64,000 nt of DNA from Companilactobacillus suantsaicola (GCF_004745525.1 NZ_RKLY01000002.1:62001-126000); one strand, 5' to 3'; shown: positions 28,661 to 38,480, counted from the first letter of the stretch. Notes: generated by a model not told the origin, from the sequence alone. Translations and numbers: made by a program.

Positions 28661-29314
28661 TTGATTATTATTTTTAAAGAAGTCGCAGTTGAAAATTTCA
28701 CTAAAATTCCCCTAGCCGTCGCTAAAGGTGCTAACCGAATCGAATTAAACGACAATTTAGCTGTCGGTGGTACGACTGTCAGCCACGGTGTATTGCAGGA
28801 AGCCACTAAATACCTTCAAGAAAAATCAATTCCAGTAGTCGAAATGATTCGTCCTCGTGGTGGCAATTTTGTTTACAACGATTTAGAGATCAAAATGATG
28901 GAATCAGATTTATTCGAGGCTCAAAAATTAGGTGTCGATGCCGTTACTTTCGGTGCTTTGACAAGTGATGGAGCAATCGATGAAGACGCTATGGAACAAC
29001 TGATTGCTGCATCCAGTGGTATGCAAGTAGTTTTCCACATGGCTTTTGATGCTTTAGCAGAAGAAAACAAAAAAGACGCTATTGATTGGTTAGTTGATCA
29101 CGACGTCGACCGCATCCTAACTCATGGTGGACCACTGACAACTGATATCAACGACACCTTAGGAAATATCAAAAAATATATTGACTATGCTGACGGAAGA
29201 ATCACGATTCTACCGGGTGGCGGAGTTAACTTCAAGAACTGCGATGCCATCGCTGAAAAACTCGGTGTCAAAGAAGTTCACGGTACAAAAGTAATCGACG
29301 GAATCAACAATTAA
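28661..29314 (+). CDS. cutC: Copper homeostasis protein CutC family
   Basis: About 215 residues, TIM-barrel CutC fold: EVAVENFTKIPLAVAKGANR, VVEMIRPRGGNFVYN, GVDAVTFGALTSDGAIDE, ILTHGGPLT, ILPGGGVNFKN. Once linked to copper tolerance; the true function is unclear. The start is uncertain. TTG 28661 touches the AGAGG site with no spacing; the family usually begins MIKE, which fits an ATT codon at 28667 or 28670 better. No ATG or GTG is available. It converges on mgtE across a family T hairpin. Confidence 0.87.
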   Translation: MIIIFKEVAVENFTKIPLAVAKGANRIELNDNLAVGGTTVSHGVLQEATKYLQEKSIPVVEMIRPRGGNFVYNDLEIKMMESDLFEAQKLGVDAVTFGALTSDGAIDEDAMEQLIAASSGMQVVFHMAFDALAEENKKDAIDWLVDHDVDRILTHGGPLTTDINDTLGNIKKYIDYADGRITILPGGGVNFKNCDAIAEKLGVKEVHGTKVIDGINN

Positions 29315-29324
29315 TTTACAAAAT

Positions 29325-29404
29325 AAAACAGCACCTATTCTCAACGCACACAAGACTAATCAATAATAGTCCATTGTGCTCTAGGAATAGATGCTGTTTT
29401 TTTA
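29325..29404. terminator. Family T hairpin, copy T2, between cutC and mgtE
   Basis: AACAGCACC pairs with GGAATAGATGCTGTT outer arm (AACAGCA / TGCTGTT); inner arm GCACA / TGTGC differs from T1 on both sides. A-rich left, T-rich right, so bidirectional. Confidence 0.8.
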
Positions 29405-29439
29405 TATTCCAGCCCAAATCTTTTTACGAAGGACAACAT

Positions 29440-30813
29440 TCAAACTCTAACAAAATACTGCATAAACATGCCAGCAATACTAAAGTAGATCAAAACACTG
29501 GTTAAATCACTTAGCGTTGAAATAAATGGTCCACTAGCTACCGCTGGATCAAAACCAAAACTGGACATCAACATTGGAATCAAACTTCCGGCTAAGTTGG
29601 CAACAGTAATGGCAGCACACATGGCTAAACCAATTACCATCCCTAAAACAAAGTTATGTTTCCAAATACCAACTAATAGTGTTACCGAAATTCCAGTAAC
29701 TAAACCAGTCACAAAGCCGGTGATCAATTCTTTGCCAATTAATTTCAAAAATTCATGGCGATCAATTTCTTCGACTGCTAGTCGCCTAACTGCCACAGCC
29801 AAACTTTGTGTACCTGCATTACCAGCTGTACCAGTAATCGTGGAAATAAAGACAGCTAAAATACTAGCCTCCGCTAACAGACTCTCATAATGGTTGATCA
29901 AAGTTGCCGTGATCATACTCAAAAGCAACAATGTTATCAACCAAGGTAACCTTTTTGAAGCTGCTTTAAATGGTCCGTCATTATTAGCTTCATCCATACT
30001 AACACCGGCCAAACCTGAGTAATCTTGTTGAGCTTCGTCATCGATAACTTCGATAACATCATCAACCGTAACGATTCCGACTAACTTATTTGAGTGGTCA
30101 ACAACGGGAACGGCTAAGAATTCATAATCTCTGAAAACTTGGGCAACTTCAGCTTGTTCAGCATCAACGTTCACCGTTATAACGTCACTATTCATCTTTT
30201 CGCCCAAGGTATCATTGTCATCTAGCATGATCAAATCACGTAAAGACATAACGCCGACTAAATCTTCATGGTTATCCAAAACGTATAAGTAATAAATCGT
30301 TTCAGCTGTTTCGGCAAATTTTTTCAAAGCCTTAATAGCCGTTGCAGCAGTCTCTTGCTCATTAAACTGAACATAGTCGGTTGTCATAATACCACCGGCA
30401 GTTTCAGTATCGTAATGCAACAAACCGCGCAAATTGTTGGCATCGTTACGTGGCATCTGTTCTAAGAACTTATCCACATCAACCTTATCCAAATGTTCCA
30501 AAACATCGGCCGCATTATCATCATACATGTCATTCAACATCTTTGAAGCGTAGTTCAAATCCATTTCCTTCAATAATTCGGGGATAACTGGATTGTCATC
30601 TTCAATCGTATCAAACATGTCACCCATTTCATCGGGCTCTAAAATTGAATAAAGGGTAATGCGTTCCTCTTTATTCAAAGTGAGATAGAACGTACTTTGA
30701 TCATAGAAATGCATATCGAGATAGGTTTTTCGAAACCTTTTTTTGTCATCACTATCAAGATATTTCTTTAACTGTTCAAACTTTTCTTGCAGTCTTTTTT
30801 CATTTTCATCCAT
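29440..30813 (-). CDS. mgtE: Magnesium transporter MgtE
   Basis: 457 residues. The N domain (about 1-130) is a helical solenoid (DMFDTIEDDNPVIPELLKEM), a pair of CBS domains follows (about 135-255; VGVMSLRDLIMLDDND, VGIVTVDDVIEVIDDE) and five membrane helices form the channel (TGTAGNAGTQSLAVAVRR, AGSLIPMLMSSFGFDPAVAS). It gates on cytosolic Mg. ATG 30813 follows GAGGGGTGAG and overlaps the end of the pseudouridine synthase gene by 8 bp. No M-box riboswitch was seen; control must come from the upstream operon. Confidence 0.95.
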   Translation of the reverse strand: MDENEKRLQEKFEQLKKYLDSDDKKRFRKTYLDMHFYDQSTFYLTLNKEERITLYSILEPDEMGDMFDTIEDDNPVIPELLKEMDLNYASKMLNDMYDDNAADVLEHLDKVDVDKFLEQMPRNDANNLRGLLHYDTETAGGIMTTDYVQFNEQETAATAIKALKKFAETAETIYYLYVLDNHEDLVGVMSLRDLIMLDDNDTLGEKMNSDVITVNVDAEQAEVAQVFRDYEFLAVPVVDHSNKLVGIVTVDDVIEVIDDEAQQDYSGLAGVSMDEANNDGPFKAASKRLPWLITLLLLSMITATLINHYESLLAEASILAVFISTITGTAGNAGTQSLAVAVRRLAVEEIDRHEFLKLIGKELITGFVTGLVTGISVTLLVGIWKHNFVLGMVIGLAMCAAITVANLAGSLIPMLMSSFGFDPAVASGPFISTLSDLTSVLIYFSIAGMFMQYFVRV

Positions 30814-31726
30814 TTCTCTCACCCCTCAACGCACCCTTTAAGACTACCATATCTTCTGGTAACGGCGCCTTTAAATTTAACAACTCTTTTGTCACCGGAT
30901 GAATAATTCTTAAATTAAAACAATGTAACGCCTGTCGCTTGATTCGTGGATCTTTTTTTTTACTATACATTTCATCCCCAATAATTGGATGTCCGACGGC
31001 TGATAAATGAACTCTAATTTGATGAGTTCGTCCGGTCAACAATTTCAATTCAACCAAACTACCGCCTGGATAAACTGCCTTGGTTTGATAGATTGTTTGT
31101 GAGGCCTTTCCTTTTTGATGGTCGATAGCTCGCAAATAAAAGGCCGCGGGATCAATACCAATTGGCAAGTCGATCAATCCAGTTGGTGGTGTCAGTTGTC
31201 CATAAATCATTGCTAAATAAAATTTTTGAAAATCATCGGTGTGTAAAATTTGATCCAATAATGAATGAGCATAAGAAGTTTTCGCAAAGACCATCAATCC
31301 TGAAGTATCTCGATCCAAACGAGTAACCAAGTGGATTGAACTATTTTCATGATGCTCAATCAAATAAGCTTTGACTAAATTTGCCATCGTTTTACTTGAT
31401 TTAGCTTTTGCCGGTAAACTCGCTATCCCTGGTGGTTTATTGACTACCAATAAGTATTCGTCTTCAAAAATCACATCAATTTTTCCAGCCATCGGTTCAA
31501 TCAAATCTGATGGCGCTTCACTACTCAAGACTACTAACAATTCATCCCCCGTCTTCAATCGAAAGTTGAAATGACGCTGTTTGTGATTGACAAAAATCAG
31601 ACCACCCTTATTTTTTAAATTGTGCAACTGACTAGAAGAGAATTTATGTTGCACTAAAAATTTGCGGACAGTTTTTTTATCAGTATCTTGGAGAATGAAT
31701 TTTAAAAAGCGATTAGTCGTTTTCAT
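30806..31726 (-). CDS. RluD-family pseudouridine synthase (YjbO)
   Basis: 306 residues. Short N-terminal S4-like part, then the RluA/RluD catalytic domain: VVNKPPGIASLP, catalytic Asp in VTRLDRDTSGLMVFAKT, and LLTGRTHQIRVHLSAVGHPI. It isomerises uridines in rRNA or tRNA; the site is not predictable. It overlaps the NAD kinase gene by 14 bp and mgtE by 8 bp, so the run relQ-nadK-yjbO-mgtE is one translationally coupled operon. Confidence 0.92.
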   Translation of the reverse strand: MKTTNRFLKFILQDTDKKTVRKFLVQHKFSSSQLHNLKNKGGLIFVNHKQRHFNFRLKTGDELLVVLSSEAPSDLIEPMAGKIDVIFEDEYLLVVNKPPGIASLPAKAKSSKTMANLVKAYLIEHHENSSIHLVTRLDRDTSGLMVFAKTSYAHSLLDQILHTDDFQKFYLAMIYGQLTPPTGLIDLPIGIDPAAFYLRAIDHQKGKASQTIYQTKAVYPGGSLVELKLLTGRTHQIRVHLSAVGHPIIGDEMYSKKKDPRIKRQALHCFNLRIIHPVTKELLNLKAPLPEDMVVLKGALRGERNG

Positions 31727-32525
31727 TTTGTGCTAAGAAGGCGGTCTCTACTCTAGTCCAGAAGTGACGATGACGGTATTGTGCAAACTGGGCACGTTGA
31801 TAATGCAATTTAATAGTAATTTTTTTAACATTTCGCAATTTGGTGTTGATTCCATCACAACTGATCACATAATCATCAGCAACTTGTGGATAAAGGTCAA
31901 TTTGTTGGTTATGGGGCACAATAATTGGCGAAGAAATTGTCCGATAAACTCGATTGTTGATCGACGCAATTTCAATCATTTGAAAGACACTGATTTTGGG
32001 ATGAATCAAGGCTCCACCAATTGATTTAGAATAAGCTGTTGAACCAGTTGGTGTCGAGAAGCAGAGTCCATCCCCACGAAAACTTTCAAAAAATTCTTTA
32101 TCCAAGTCGACTCTAGTTTTCATTGTCAAAGAAGATAAACGACGCACAACTGTTTCATTGATTGCCACACCATGGAAAAGTGAACCTTCTTTATTCTCAA
32201 CCGCTACATCCAAAACTGGATAACTCGTCGATGGGATATTGTCTTGACACTCGATAATTCGATTGGCTAATTCATCAATTTCGGTATCCATCCAATCAGA
32301 ATAAAAACCCAAATGACCCGTATGTAAAGCTAAGAATTTAACTTTATCTAGTCTGGCCGCATAGGCGTGAAAAGTACTCAAAAGCGTACCATCACCACCG
32401 ACACTGATTACTAATTGCGGATTTCTTCTGTCTAAAACTAAACCAGCATCCAGTAAACGACTGCGTAACTTATTAGCCGCAGCTACTGACTGTTCTTTGT
32501 TATTATTATTGATCCATAATTTCAT
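31713..32525 (-). CDS. nadK: NAD kinase
   Basis: 270 residues. The catalytic GGDGTLL motif (VISVGGDGTLLSTFHAYAAR), the NE motif (VAINETVVRRLSSLT) and the substrate loop GLCFSTPTGSTAYSKSIGG are present. It phosphorylates NAD to NADP. Its ATG overlaps the relQ stop by 4 bp. Same order as Bacillus yjbM-ppnK-yjbO. Confidence 0.95.
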   Translation of the reverse strand: MKLWINNNNKEQSVAAANKLRSRLLDAGLVLDRRNPQLVISVGGDGTLLSTFHAYAARLDKVKFLALHTGHLGFYSDWMDTEIDELANRIIECQDNIPSTSYPVLDVAVENKEGSLFHGVAINETVVRRLSSLTMKTRVDLDKEFFESFRGDGLCFSTPTGSTAYSKSIGGALIHPKISVFQMIEIASINNRVYRTISSPIIVPHNQQIDLYPQVADDYVISCDGINTKLRNVKKITIKLHYQRAQFAQYRHRHFWTRVETAFLAQNEND

Positions 32526-33178
32526 TTTTTATTTTGCTCCGTTGGACTATTCAGATCTCGTTTTCGATCTGTAAAGTATTGTTGTGCGTCTTGAATCTCT
32601 TCACGTATTTTCGACATTTCCTCATCAAGCATAAATGAAGCTTCGGCAGCTCTTTTCAAACGCTCATTAATTTCTTCAGGAAAATCGCCCTTATATTTGT
32701 AGTTCAAAGAGTGTTCAATCGTTGACCAAAAGTTCATTGCTAAGGTCCGGATTTGAATTTCTGCCAAAATATTGATTTGACCTTTAGAAGTTTGAATTGG
32801 ATATTCAATTACGACGTGATAAGAACGGTAACCACTCGGTTTACTATTAGCAATATAATCACGTTCCTCAATCACTTGCATGTCTTCACGAATATGCAAC
32901 AACTTAGCAACTTCATAAATATCTTCAACGAATTGACATTGAATTCTAATTCCGGCAATATCTTGCATATCTTGTTTCAACAAGTCTTCAGAAATAAATC
33001 GACGGCGCATTTTTTCTTTAATACTATCGACTGTTTTCACACGCCCTGTCACAAATTCGATTGGTGAATGTTCATTTTTTTCTAGAAACTCTTTACGTAA
33101 GTTTCTAAACTTAATTTTCAATTCATCGACCGCCTGTGAATAAGGTATCAAAAATTCATTCCATTTAATTTCTGACAT
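32522..33178 (-). CDS. relQ: Small alarmone synthetase RelQ (YjbM)
   Basis: 218 residues, single synthetase domain without hydrolase, TGS or ACT parts. Motifs: RRFISEDLLKQDMQDIAGIR, SKPSGYRSYHVVIEYP, AEIQIRTLAMNFWSTIEHSL. It makes (p)ppGpp independently of Rel and acts as a homotetramer in relatives. GCGAGG precedes ATG 33178. It heads the operon relQ-nadK-yjbO-mgtE and diverges from yjbH. Confidence 0.94.
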   Translation of the reverse strand: MSEIKWNEFLIPYSQAVDELKIKFRNLRKEFLEKNEHSPIEFVTGRVKTVDSIKEKMRRRFISEDLLKQDMQDIAGIRIQCQFVEDIYEVAKLLHIREDMQVIEERDYIANSKPSGYRSYHVVIEYPIQTSKGQINILAEIQIRTLAMNFWSTIEHSLNYKYKGDFPEEINERLKRAAEASFMLDEEMSKIREEIQDAQQYFTDRKRDLNSPTEQNKK

Positions 33179-33321
33179 AATAACCTCGCTTTAATATTAA
33201 TATATCGTAAATATCTAAAAGAATCATCTAAATCCAAATAATAGCTGTCATGAGTTTAATATTTTACCTTTTTGTAAATTGTTGGTAGAATGACAATGCA
33301 ATAGAGATGGAGGGAAACATA

Positions 33322-33975
33322 ATGTGGGAAGTATTCTTATATATTAATCCCTTATGTTCGTACTGCTTACGTGTAGAACAAGCAATCATTGATTTTACAC
33401 GTAAACATGACATTGACACACAATATCACTTTGTCACAAATTATAATATGGCAACAATCAACGATTATATTCAAATGAAGGGATTTAAACTTTCGGACAT
33501 TGAGGAACGAAACAAATCATCCCAAGAAGTAGTGGAAGCTGCAAAACTTTACAAGGCTGCTTCTTGTCAAGGTAACAAGAAAGCTCGTAACTTTTTAATG
33601 AACCTACAAGAACAAGTAAACATTTTGAATAATCCCTTTGATGATACCACTATCAGACGCGCAATTAACAACAGCGGTCTTGACTACAAAGCAATTATGA
33701 CAGACAAAGAGAGTCAATGTGTCGAACAAGGATTAAAACGTGATCAACAATTATCTATGGAAATGAATGTTCAAAAAGCACCAACAGCTGTAATCTTCGA
33801 CTGTGAAAATGAAGACAAGCCTGGTGTAATGATCAATGACTTTGGCAGTTGCACTAATACGGACGAAATCACTCGCAATATCAATGCAATGTTAGAAAGA
33901 GAACTTCCAAAGAGTGTTTCAAATAAGTACGTTACTTCGGGAACTGTTATCAGTTTAGATAAATTTAGACATTAA
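33322..33975 (+). CDS. yjbH: ClpXP adaptor protein SpxH (YjbH), DsbA-like fold
   Basis: About 217 residues. A thioredoxin-like domain with CSYC near the N-terminus (YINPLCSYCLRVEQA). YjbH delivers Spx to ClpXP for destruction, so stress that inactivates it raises Spx. ATG 33322 is chosen because GGAGGG is well spaced; the earlier ATG has no site. The spx gene itself lies 5 kb downstream in this window. A hairpin terminator follows. Confidence 0.92.
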   Translation: MWEVFLYINPLCSYCLRVEQAIIDFTRKHDIDTQYHFVTNYNMATINDYIQMKGFKLSDIEERNKSSQEVVEAAKLYKAASCQGNKKARNFLMNLQEQVNILNNPFDDTTIRRAINNSGLDYKAIMTDKESQCVEQGLKRDQQLSMEMNVQKAPTAVIFDCENEDKPGVMINDFGSCTNTDEITRNINAMLERELPKSVSNKYVTSGTVISLDKFRH

Positions 33976-34018
33976 TAGTGTTTAGATTTCTGCAACAAAC
34001 TCGATTTAACTCAAAATA

Positions 34019-34070
34019 AAGAAGCTTACTAATGAAAACGAAATTCGTTAGTATGGCTTCTTTTTTTATT
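34019..34070 (+). terminator. Terminator after yjbH
   Basis: GAAGCTTACTAATGAA ... TTCGTTAGTATGGCTTC followed by seven T. coiA converges on it. Confidence 0.85.
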
Positions 34071-34103
34071 CCCCATAATCAAATTCAAAGAGTGTTGTAT
34101 TGC

Positions 34104-34973
34104 TTAATTATACAAATCCGCTCTCTTTATTCGTAAAGAAGGTTGTAACAATAATTGAGGTTTTTCTCCACAACGACGTTGCCAAGCTGGTGTTTTATAG
34201 ATTGGAGCTTCGGCAGTAAAACTTTGGCCCAATAAAAATTCTTCAACCGTCTGTTGATTAACTGTGTAAAAATCCATTTTAATTTTTTGCGACTTAGCAT
34301 CTAACTTATGTCGTAATTTCTCAATTAAATAGTCATTCATCTTAATTTTTGCAATTTCTGGTTTTTGGGGATGAAAGACAAATAGTTGAAATAAATTATC
34401 ATGTTGAAAATACTTCTTTTGATAATAAATTTTATTGAATGGACCTAAAAAATAAATATGATGATATAAAACCAGTCGATTCTGACTCGAATCTAGCATC
34501 AAAATGAAGTAGCCAAAAATTTGACTATAACTGATAAATTTCAGATGTTCCTTAGTCAATTTTCGATTCAAATAATGTCCGCCGAGAACCCAAATACTGT
34601 TCAAACCAATTTGTTGATAGCCCCTAATTCGACTGTTTAAGGTCTTAACATTGATTCGGGCACATTGATACTCAAATGCCGTTTGATTCATTAAGAGGTC
34701 CGGTCGTTGTTGAATAGTCGGTAAATAAAACTCTTTAAGTAATTTTTTTGGTTTCAAAAGCTTTAACAAAGAAAATAATATTTGCTTACCTTGAAAATGG
34801 ATATCACGTTCATTGATATCATTATCATTTTTATTTTTGTGTCGGAAATATTTACGTGAAGCAGTTGTAATTAATTTAACTTTTTGATGACAATCACAAC
34901 AGAAATAATCTATCTGAGAATTGGCTTCTCTTGCAACGATTAACTTTCCCGATTCATTCAAAGCTGCATACAT
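34104..34973 (-). CDS. coiA: Competence protein CoiA
   Basis: About 289 residues. N-terminal zinc-ribbon-like stretch with CCDCHQKV, then HKNKNDNDINERDIHFQGK and a PD-(D/E)XK-like nuclease core (FYLPTIQQRPDLLMNQTAFE, YQCARINVKTLNSRI). CoiA helps RecA-dependent integration of transforming DNA. ATG 34973 follows GGGGTGG. The mecA terminator lies between mecA and coiA, so coiA may be read only by read-through or its own promoter. Confidence 0.92.
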   Translation of the reverse strand: MYAALNESGKLIVAREANSQIDYFCCDCHQKVKLITTASRKYFRHKNKNDNDINERDIHFQGKQILFSLLKLLKPKKLLKEFYLPTIQQRPDLLMNQTAFEYQCARINVKTLNSRIRGYQQIGLNSIWVLGGHYLNRKLTKEHLKFISYSQIFGYFILMLDSSQNRLVLYHHIYFLGPFNKIYYQKKYFQHDNLFQLFVFHPQKPEIAKIKMNDYLIEKLRHKLDAKSQKIKMDFYTVNQQTVEEFLLGQSFTAEAPIYKTPAWQRRCGEKPQLLLQPSLRIKRADLYN

Positions 34974-34999
34974 TTTTACCACCCCAAGTAAAAATTACG

Positions 35000-35030
35000 C
35001 AAAAAAAAATCAACCCGCAGGCTGATTTCT
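35000..35030 (-). terminator. Terminator after mecA
   Basis: Minus strand AATCAGCC-TGCG-GGTTGATT followed by nine T. Confidence 0.85.
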
Positions 35031-35694
35031 ATTTTCCAAAATAATATCTTGTTAGTTCCAAAGCTGTCTTCTTCATGATCTCTTTACCATATTCTGAAAG
35101 AACAGCTGCAGTAACTTTTGTCTTAAAACTATATTCACTTAGCAATGCCAAAACATCGCTATAACTCATTTCATGCATTTCATCTGTAAACAAAATCAAT
35201 TGTAAATAATACTTGTCTTGATATTCCCAAAGATTGGAGATACCACTTTCCAAGTGTAGTAAATCAGCCAATTGGACATAGTCCTCAAAGTCCTTAAATT
35301 CAACAATAATTGTTTTCGTAGGTGTATCCGGGTCGTTCAGATATGGTGCGGTGTCACTATCATATTCTTCCGTGCCCATTTTTGCCTCATTATTATGATT
35401 ATTAACGACTGAACCTTGTAGCCCATTTAATGGCAATGAACCTGAATCCTCAGAATCATCACTCTTACTGATCAACAATTCCAAACCTTCTTTGTTTGGC
35501 ATTATTTGGAAAGTAACAGGTTCATTATTCGTAAAGACATGATCCTTATCAACTTCATCCAAAATACTGTAGAAGAACGTTTCAATTTGCTTTTTATTAC
35601 CCAACAAATCTAGGACTGTTACCCCTCGTTCTTGTAAATCTTCTGTACTAAGAATGACTCTGATTGTATTCTCATTAAGTCGATCCATTTCCAT
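35029..35694 (-). CDS. mecA: Clp adaptor protein MecA
   Basis: 221 residues. Typical N-terminal targeting domain (MEMDRLNENTIRVILSTEDL), acidic linker (about 85-125) and C-terminal ClpC-binding domain (IIVEFKDFEDYVQLADLLHL to the end). It brings ComK/ComX-like regulators and misfolded proteins to ClpC. The start at 35694 gives GAGGTG-6-ATG; an ATG one codon earlier is also possible. It lies upstream of coiA as in Bacillus. Confidence 0.94.
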   Translation of the reverse strand: MEMDRLNENTIRVILSTEDLQERGVTVLDLLGNKKQIETFFYSILDEVDKDHVFTNNEPVTFQIMPNKEGLELLISKSDDSEDSGSLPLNGLQGSVVNNHNNEAKMGTEEYDSDTAPYLNDPDTPTKTIIVEFKDFEDYVQLADLLHLESGISNLWEYQDKYYLQLILFTDEMHEMSYSDVLALLSEYSFKTKVTAAVLSEYGKEIMKKTALELTRYYFGK

Positions 35695-35826
35695 CATAGT
35701 CACCTCAATTCTGTATCTACATTCTAACAGTCTCAAAAACTATTTCAACTATCATATATCGATAATTTTAGCCATTGAATTAATATACTAAATACAGAAA
35801 TGTTAGTCAAAAATAATGACTTATTT

Positions 35827-38205
35827 TTAGAGGCTATCAACTAAAGACCATTTCAATGAGGTCGAATACGTCCCCCGCTGAACCGCCTGTCCACGCATAT
35901 TCAACAACAAACCTTTATCTTTATCCCATTCTAAGACACTCTCACCCGTTGGAAAATCACCAATGGAAACAACGTTTGGAGTCTCAGAAATTTTTGTATC
36001 TTGATTATATTTATTCCGAAAGATCAGTGCATCATTCAAAACCGAACCTTCATCATTAGTGAAAGGAGTTTCCATCTGCAGAGTCAAATATGCGTGATAG
36101 GACTTTAATGGATAAGAATTATTCTCAATTTTTACTTGCATAGTATCTTGTCGTGAAATCACGCCTGAAAATGGTGTGACAACTCCGAAATCAACATCTG
36201 GCACTTCTAGACTCAAGCTCTCATATGGTTGTTGTTGTCTAACAAAGGTCTGTGCAGCGTGTCCCGGCGTCGCATATTCAGCAGTCAAATCGCTAGTGGT
36301 CAACAATAGACTCCCCAGAGGGTTAAAATCAGTCCCACCTCTTGAATAGTCAACATTTTGCCACCGATCACTGATAGAAATATTGCCACCACTGCCAGGG
36401 ATAGCTAGACCGGCTTTGGCCTCAGGAAAATTCATGTCTTCAGTGATAAAGGAATTACTACCAAGAGCTATTTTCCATATGTTAGGACTTCCAGAACTAA
36501 ACGAGTCTGTATTAGTTACTTTTCTCATATCCCAATTAGATAGATCATAAGATGTAATTTTAGACGTGCCAGTTAACATATCTGAAATATTGGTTACATT
36601 AGAAGTATCAAAGCCCCAAATATCAGCATCAGCCAAATTAGAGTTAGTGCTAAACATTTTCGAAAGATTTTTAGCACTACTAGTTTTCCAACCTGATAGA
36701 TCACAACTCACTAATTTAGAACAACTGGCAAACATTGAACTAAAATTTTCTACTGCTGAAACGTTCCAATTCTTAACAAAATCAATATCCGTGAAGGTAT
36801 TTTGAGAAAACATTGACGACATTGATGTAACACTAGAAGTGTCCCAATTAGATAGATTTGCCATCTTAAAATCTAAGAGTTTAGTACCTGAAAACATTCT
36901 ATCCATATTTTTCACTTTGGAAGTATCAAAGATTTCTAATAAAGTTTTCAATTTTGCACATCCCGAAAACATGCCTGCTGCATTTTCTAAACTAGATGTA
37001 TCCCAATTGCTTAAATCAAGCTTATCAAATGCGCATCCCAGAAAAATTTGACTGGCGTTTTGGACTTTCCCAGTATTTAAATCGCTCAAACCTGCTACTT
37101 CAATTAATTTACTATCATTCTGGAACATATTAGACATATCCGTGACATTGGAAGTATTCCATTTAGACAAATCCAAACTGGTAACATTGGACAAACCAGA
37201 CAAAGTACCTGACATATCAGTAACGTTAGAAGTGTTCCAATTAACAATGTCAGGTAATTCAGATAAATTCAGATTCCCAAACGTGAAAGACATGTTTTTC
37301 ACGTTACTAATATTCCAGTTTTCTAATCCTTTAAGGGAATTTATTTTAGTACAATAACGAAATAAATAACTAATATCCGTCGCATTTTCCATATTCCATT
37401 TGGATAAATCAATATCACTTAACTCTTTAGAAGAAAAGAAAAGATTGCTAAAATTAGTCACTTTCGAAACATACCAGTCCGCAATATCGGCTGTTGTTGT
37501 CAGAGAAGAATTACTAAATATACTATCTAAATTATTAACTTTGCTAGTATTAAAATTTTTTAAACCAACTATATTAGCCGAAACGTTATAAAACATTCCC
37601 GACATATCAGTAACATTTTCCGTTTTAAAGTTGGAAACATCTAAATTTCCCGCCAAATTCTTCGCTTTAGAAAACATATTTGAAAGATCAATTGCCGCTG
37701 AAGTATCTAAATTTTCAATACCAACTATTTCCTGCAACTTACTAAGATTGCTATCATTAAAAGCAAACATTTTCGAAAAATCAGTAACTTCAGAAGTATC
37801 AAGATTAGTCACATCAATCGTTGTCGCCTGCGTCAAATCATAAAACAAACTATTAGAGTTTTGGTTAGCCTTAACTCCTGGTTCAACAACTACACTAGTA
37901 ATCGACTTAGAAAAACTATTCCAGTTTCCAATTTCTTTCCCCAATTCACCAGCATAAATAGTGAGTTGACCGTCAGCATTAATATCCCAATTACACGTCC
38001 CAAATGTGCCATTGGCAATTGAAAGAGTTGAAAATGATTTCTGTTCTACAAGGTTACTTTGAACTAACGAATCTAGGTTCGTGAGAGAATCAGCTTTAAC
38101 GACTCCGTGCCCCAAAAATAAGAGTCCAAAGCTGAACTGCACTCCAAAGAAAACCCTAAAAAATGGACCGATACGTTTTTTCCTAAATTCTCTCAAGAAG
38201 AACAT
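35827..38205 (-). CDS. BspA-type DUF285 repeat surface protein with WxL-like end
   Basis: 792 residues. A basic, long signal peptide (KKRIGPFFRVFFGVQFSFGL, cleavage near VKADS) precedes about 17 repeats of about 24 residues following the pattern xWxTSxVTxMSxMF, for example KWNTSNVTDMSNMF and NWDTSSVTSMSSMF (about 125-600). The C-terminal part (about 640-792) ends GTYSTSLKWSLVDSL, resembling the WxL wall-binding domain. BspA-like proteins are thought to mediate binding to host or other cells; no ligand can be inferred. ATG 38205 follows AGGGG. It lies amid conserved proteolysis and competence genes, so it is an accessory insertion in the mecA-spx interval. Confidence 0.87.
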   Translation of the reverse strand: MFFLREFRKKRIGPFFRVFFGVQFSFGLLFLGHGVVKADSLTNLDSLVQSNLVEQKSFSTLSIANGTFGTCNWDINADGQLTIYAGELGKEIGNWNSFSKSITSVVVEPGVKANQNSNSLFYDLTQATTIDVTNLDTSEVTDFSKMFAFNDSNLSKLQEIVGIENLDTSAAIDLSNMFSKAKNLAGNLDVSNFKTENVTDMSGMFYNVSANIVGLKNFNTSKVNNLDSIFSNSSLTTTADIADWYVSKVTNFSNLFFSSKELSDIDLSKWNMENATDISYLFRYCTKINSLKGLENWNISNVKNMSFTFGNLNLSELPDIVNWNTSNVTDMSGTLSGLSNVTSLDLSKWNTSNVTDMSNMFQNDSKLIEVAGLSDLNTGKVQNASQIFLGCAFDKLDLSNWDTSSLENAAGMFSGCAKLKTLLEIFDTSKVKNMDRMFSGTKLLDFKMANLSNWDTSSVTSMSSMFSQNTFTDIDFVKNWNVSAVENFSSMFASCSKLVSCDLSGWKTSSAKNLSKMFSTNSNLADADIWGFDTSNVTNISDMLTGTSKITSYDLSNWDMRKVTNTDSFSSGSPNIWKIALGSNSFITEDMNFPEAKAGLAIPGSGGNISISDRWQNVDYSRGGTDFNPLGSLLLTTSDLTAEYATPGHAAQTFVRQQQPYESLSLEVPDVDFGVVTPFSGVISRQDTMQVKIENNSYPLKSYHAYLTLQMETPFTNDEGSVLNDALIFRNKYNQDTKISETPNVVSIGDFPTGESVLEWDKDKGLLLNMRGQAVQRGTYSTSLKWSLVDSL

Positions 38206-38345
38206 TACACTCAACCCCTATTGTATTTTTACCAAATAATACAACATTTATTTGTCTAAACATACTTAGTTTTAATAAAATATTTTATTTCTTTTTGATT
38301 ATATTTCTAAAAAATATTTTATTTTAGGAATGTGTTCTATAACTT

Positions 38346-38395
38346 GGTTAGTGTAAGATGCCGTCTTCCACAATAGCTCTGGATAGCCTCTTTAA
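38346..38395 (+). repeat. Family G truncated copy G4
   Basis: TTGGTTAGTGTAAGATGCCGTC followed by TTCCACAATAGCTCTGGATA matches the left frame of family G, but the return arm is absent. Quoted frame spans 38344-38385. Confidence 0.6.
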
Positions 38396-38399
38396 ATCC

Positions 38400-38480
38400 A
38401 AAAAAACAGCATCCATTCCTGACACGTAAAAAAACTGATTTACAATCAATTACGTTCTAGGAATAGACGCTGTTATTTTT
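38400..38480. terminator. Family T hairpin, copy T3
   Basis: AACAGCATCCATTCCTGACA then ACGTAA on the left pairs with TTACGT and TAGGAATAGACGCTGTT on the right. Flanked by A-rich and T-rich runs. Confidence 0.8.

Noticed and set aside
33179-33321. M-box riboswitch controlling the mgtE operon
   Set aside because: The region upstream of relQ is too short and lacks the M-box pattern; mgtE is translationally coupled to its upstream gene.
36566-37843. Series of plus-strand frames across the surface-protein gene
   Set aside because: They are antisense shadows produced by its repeated DUF285 codons.
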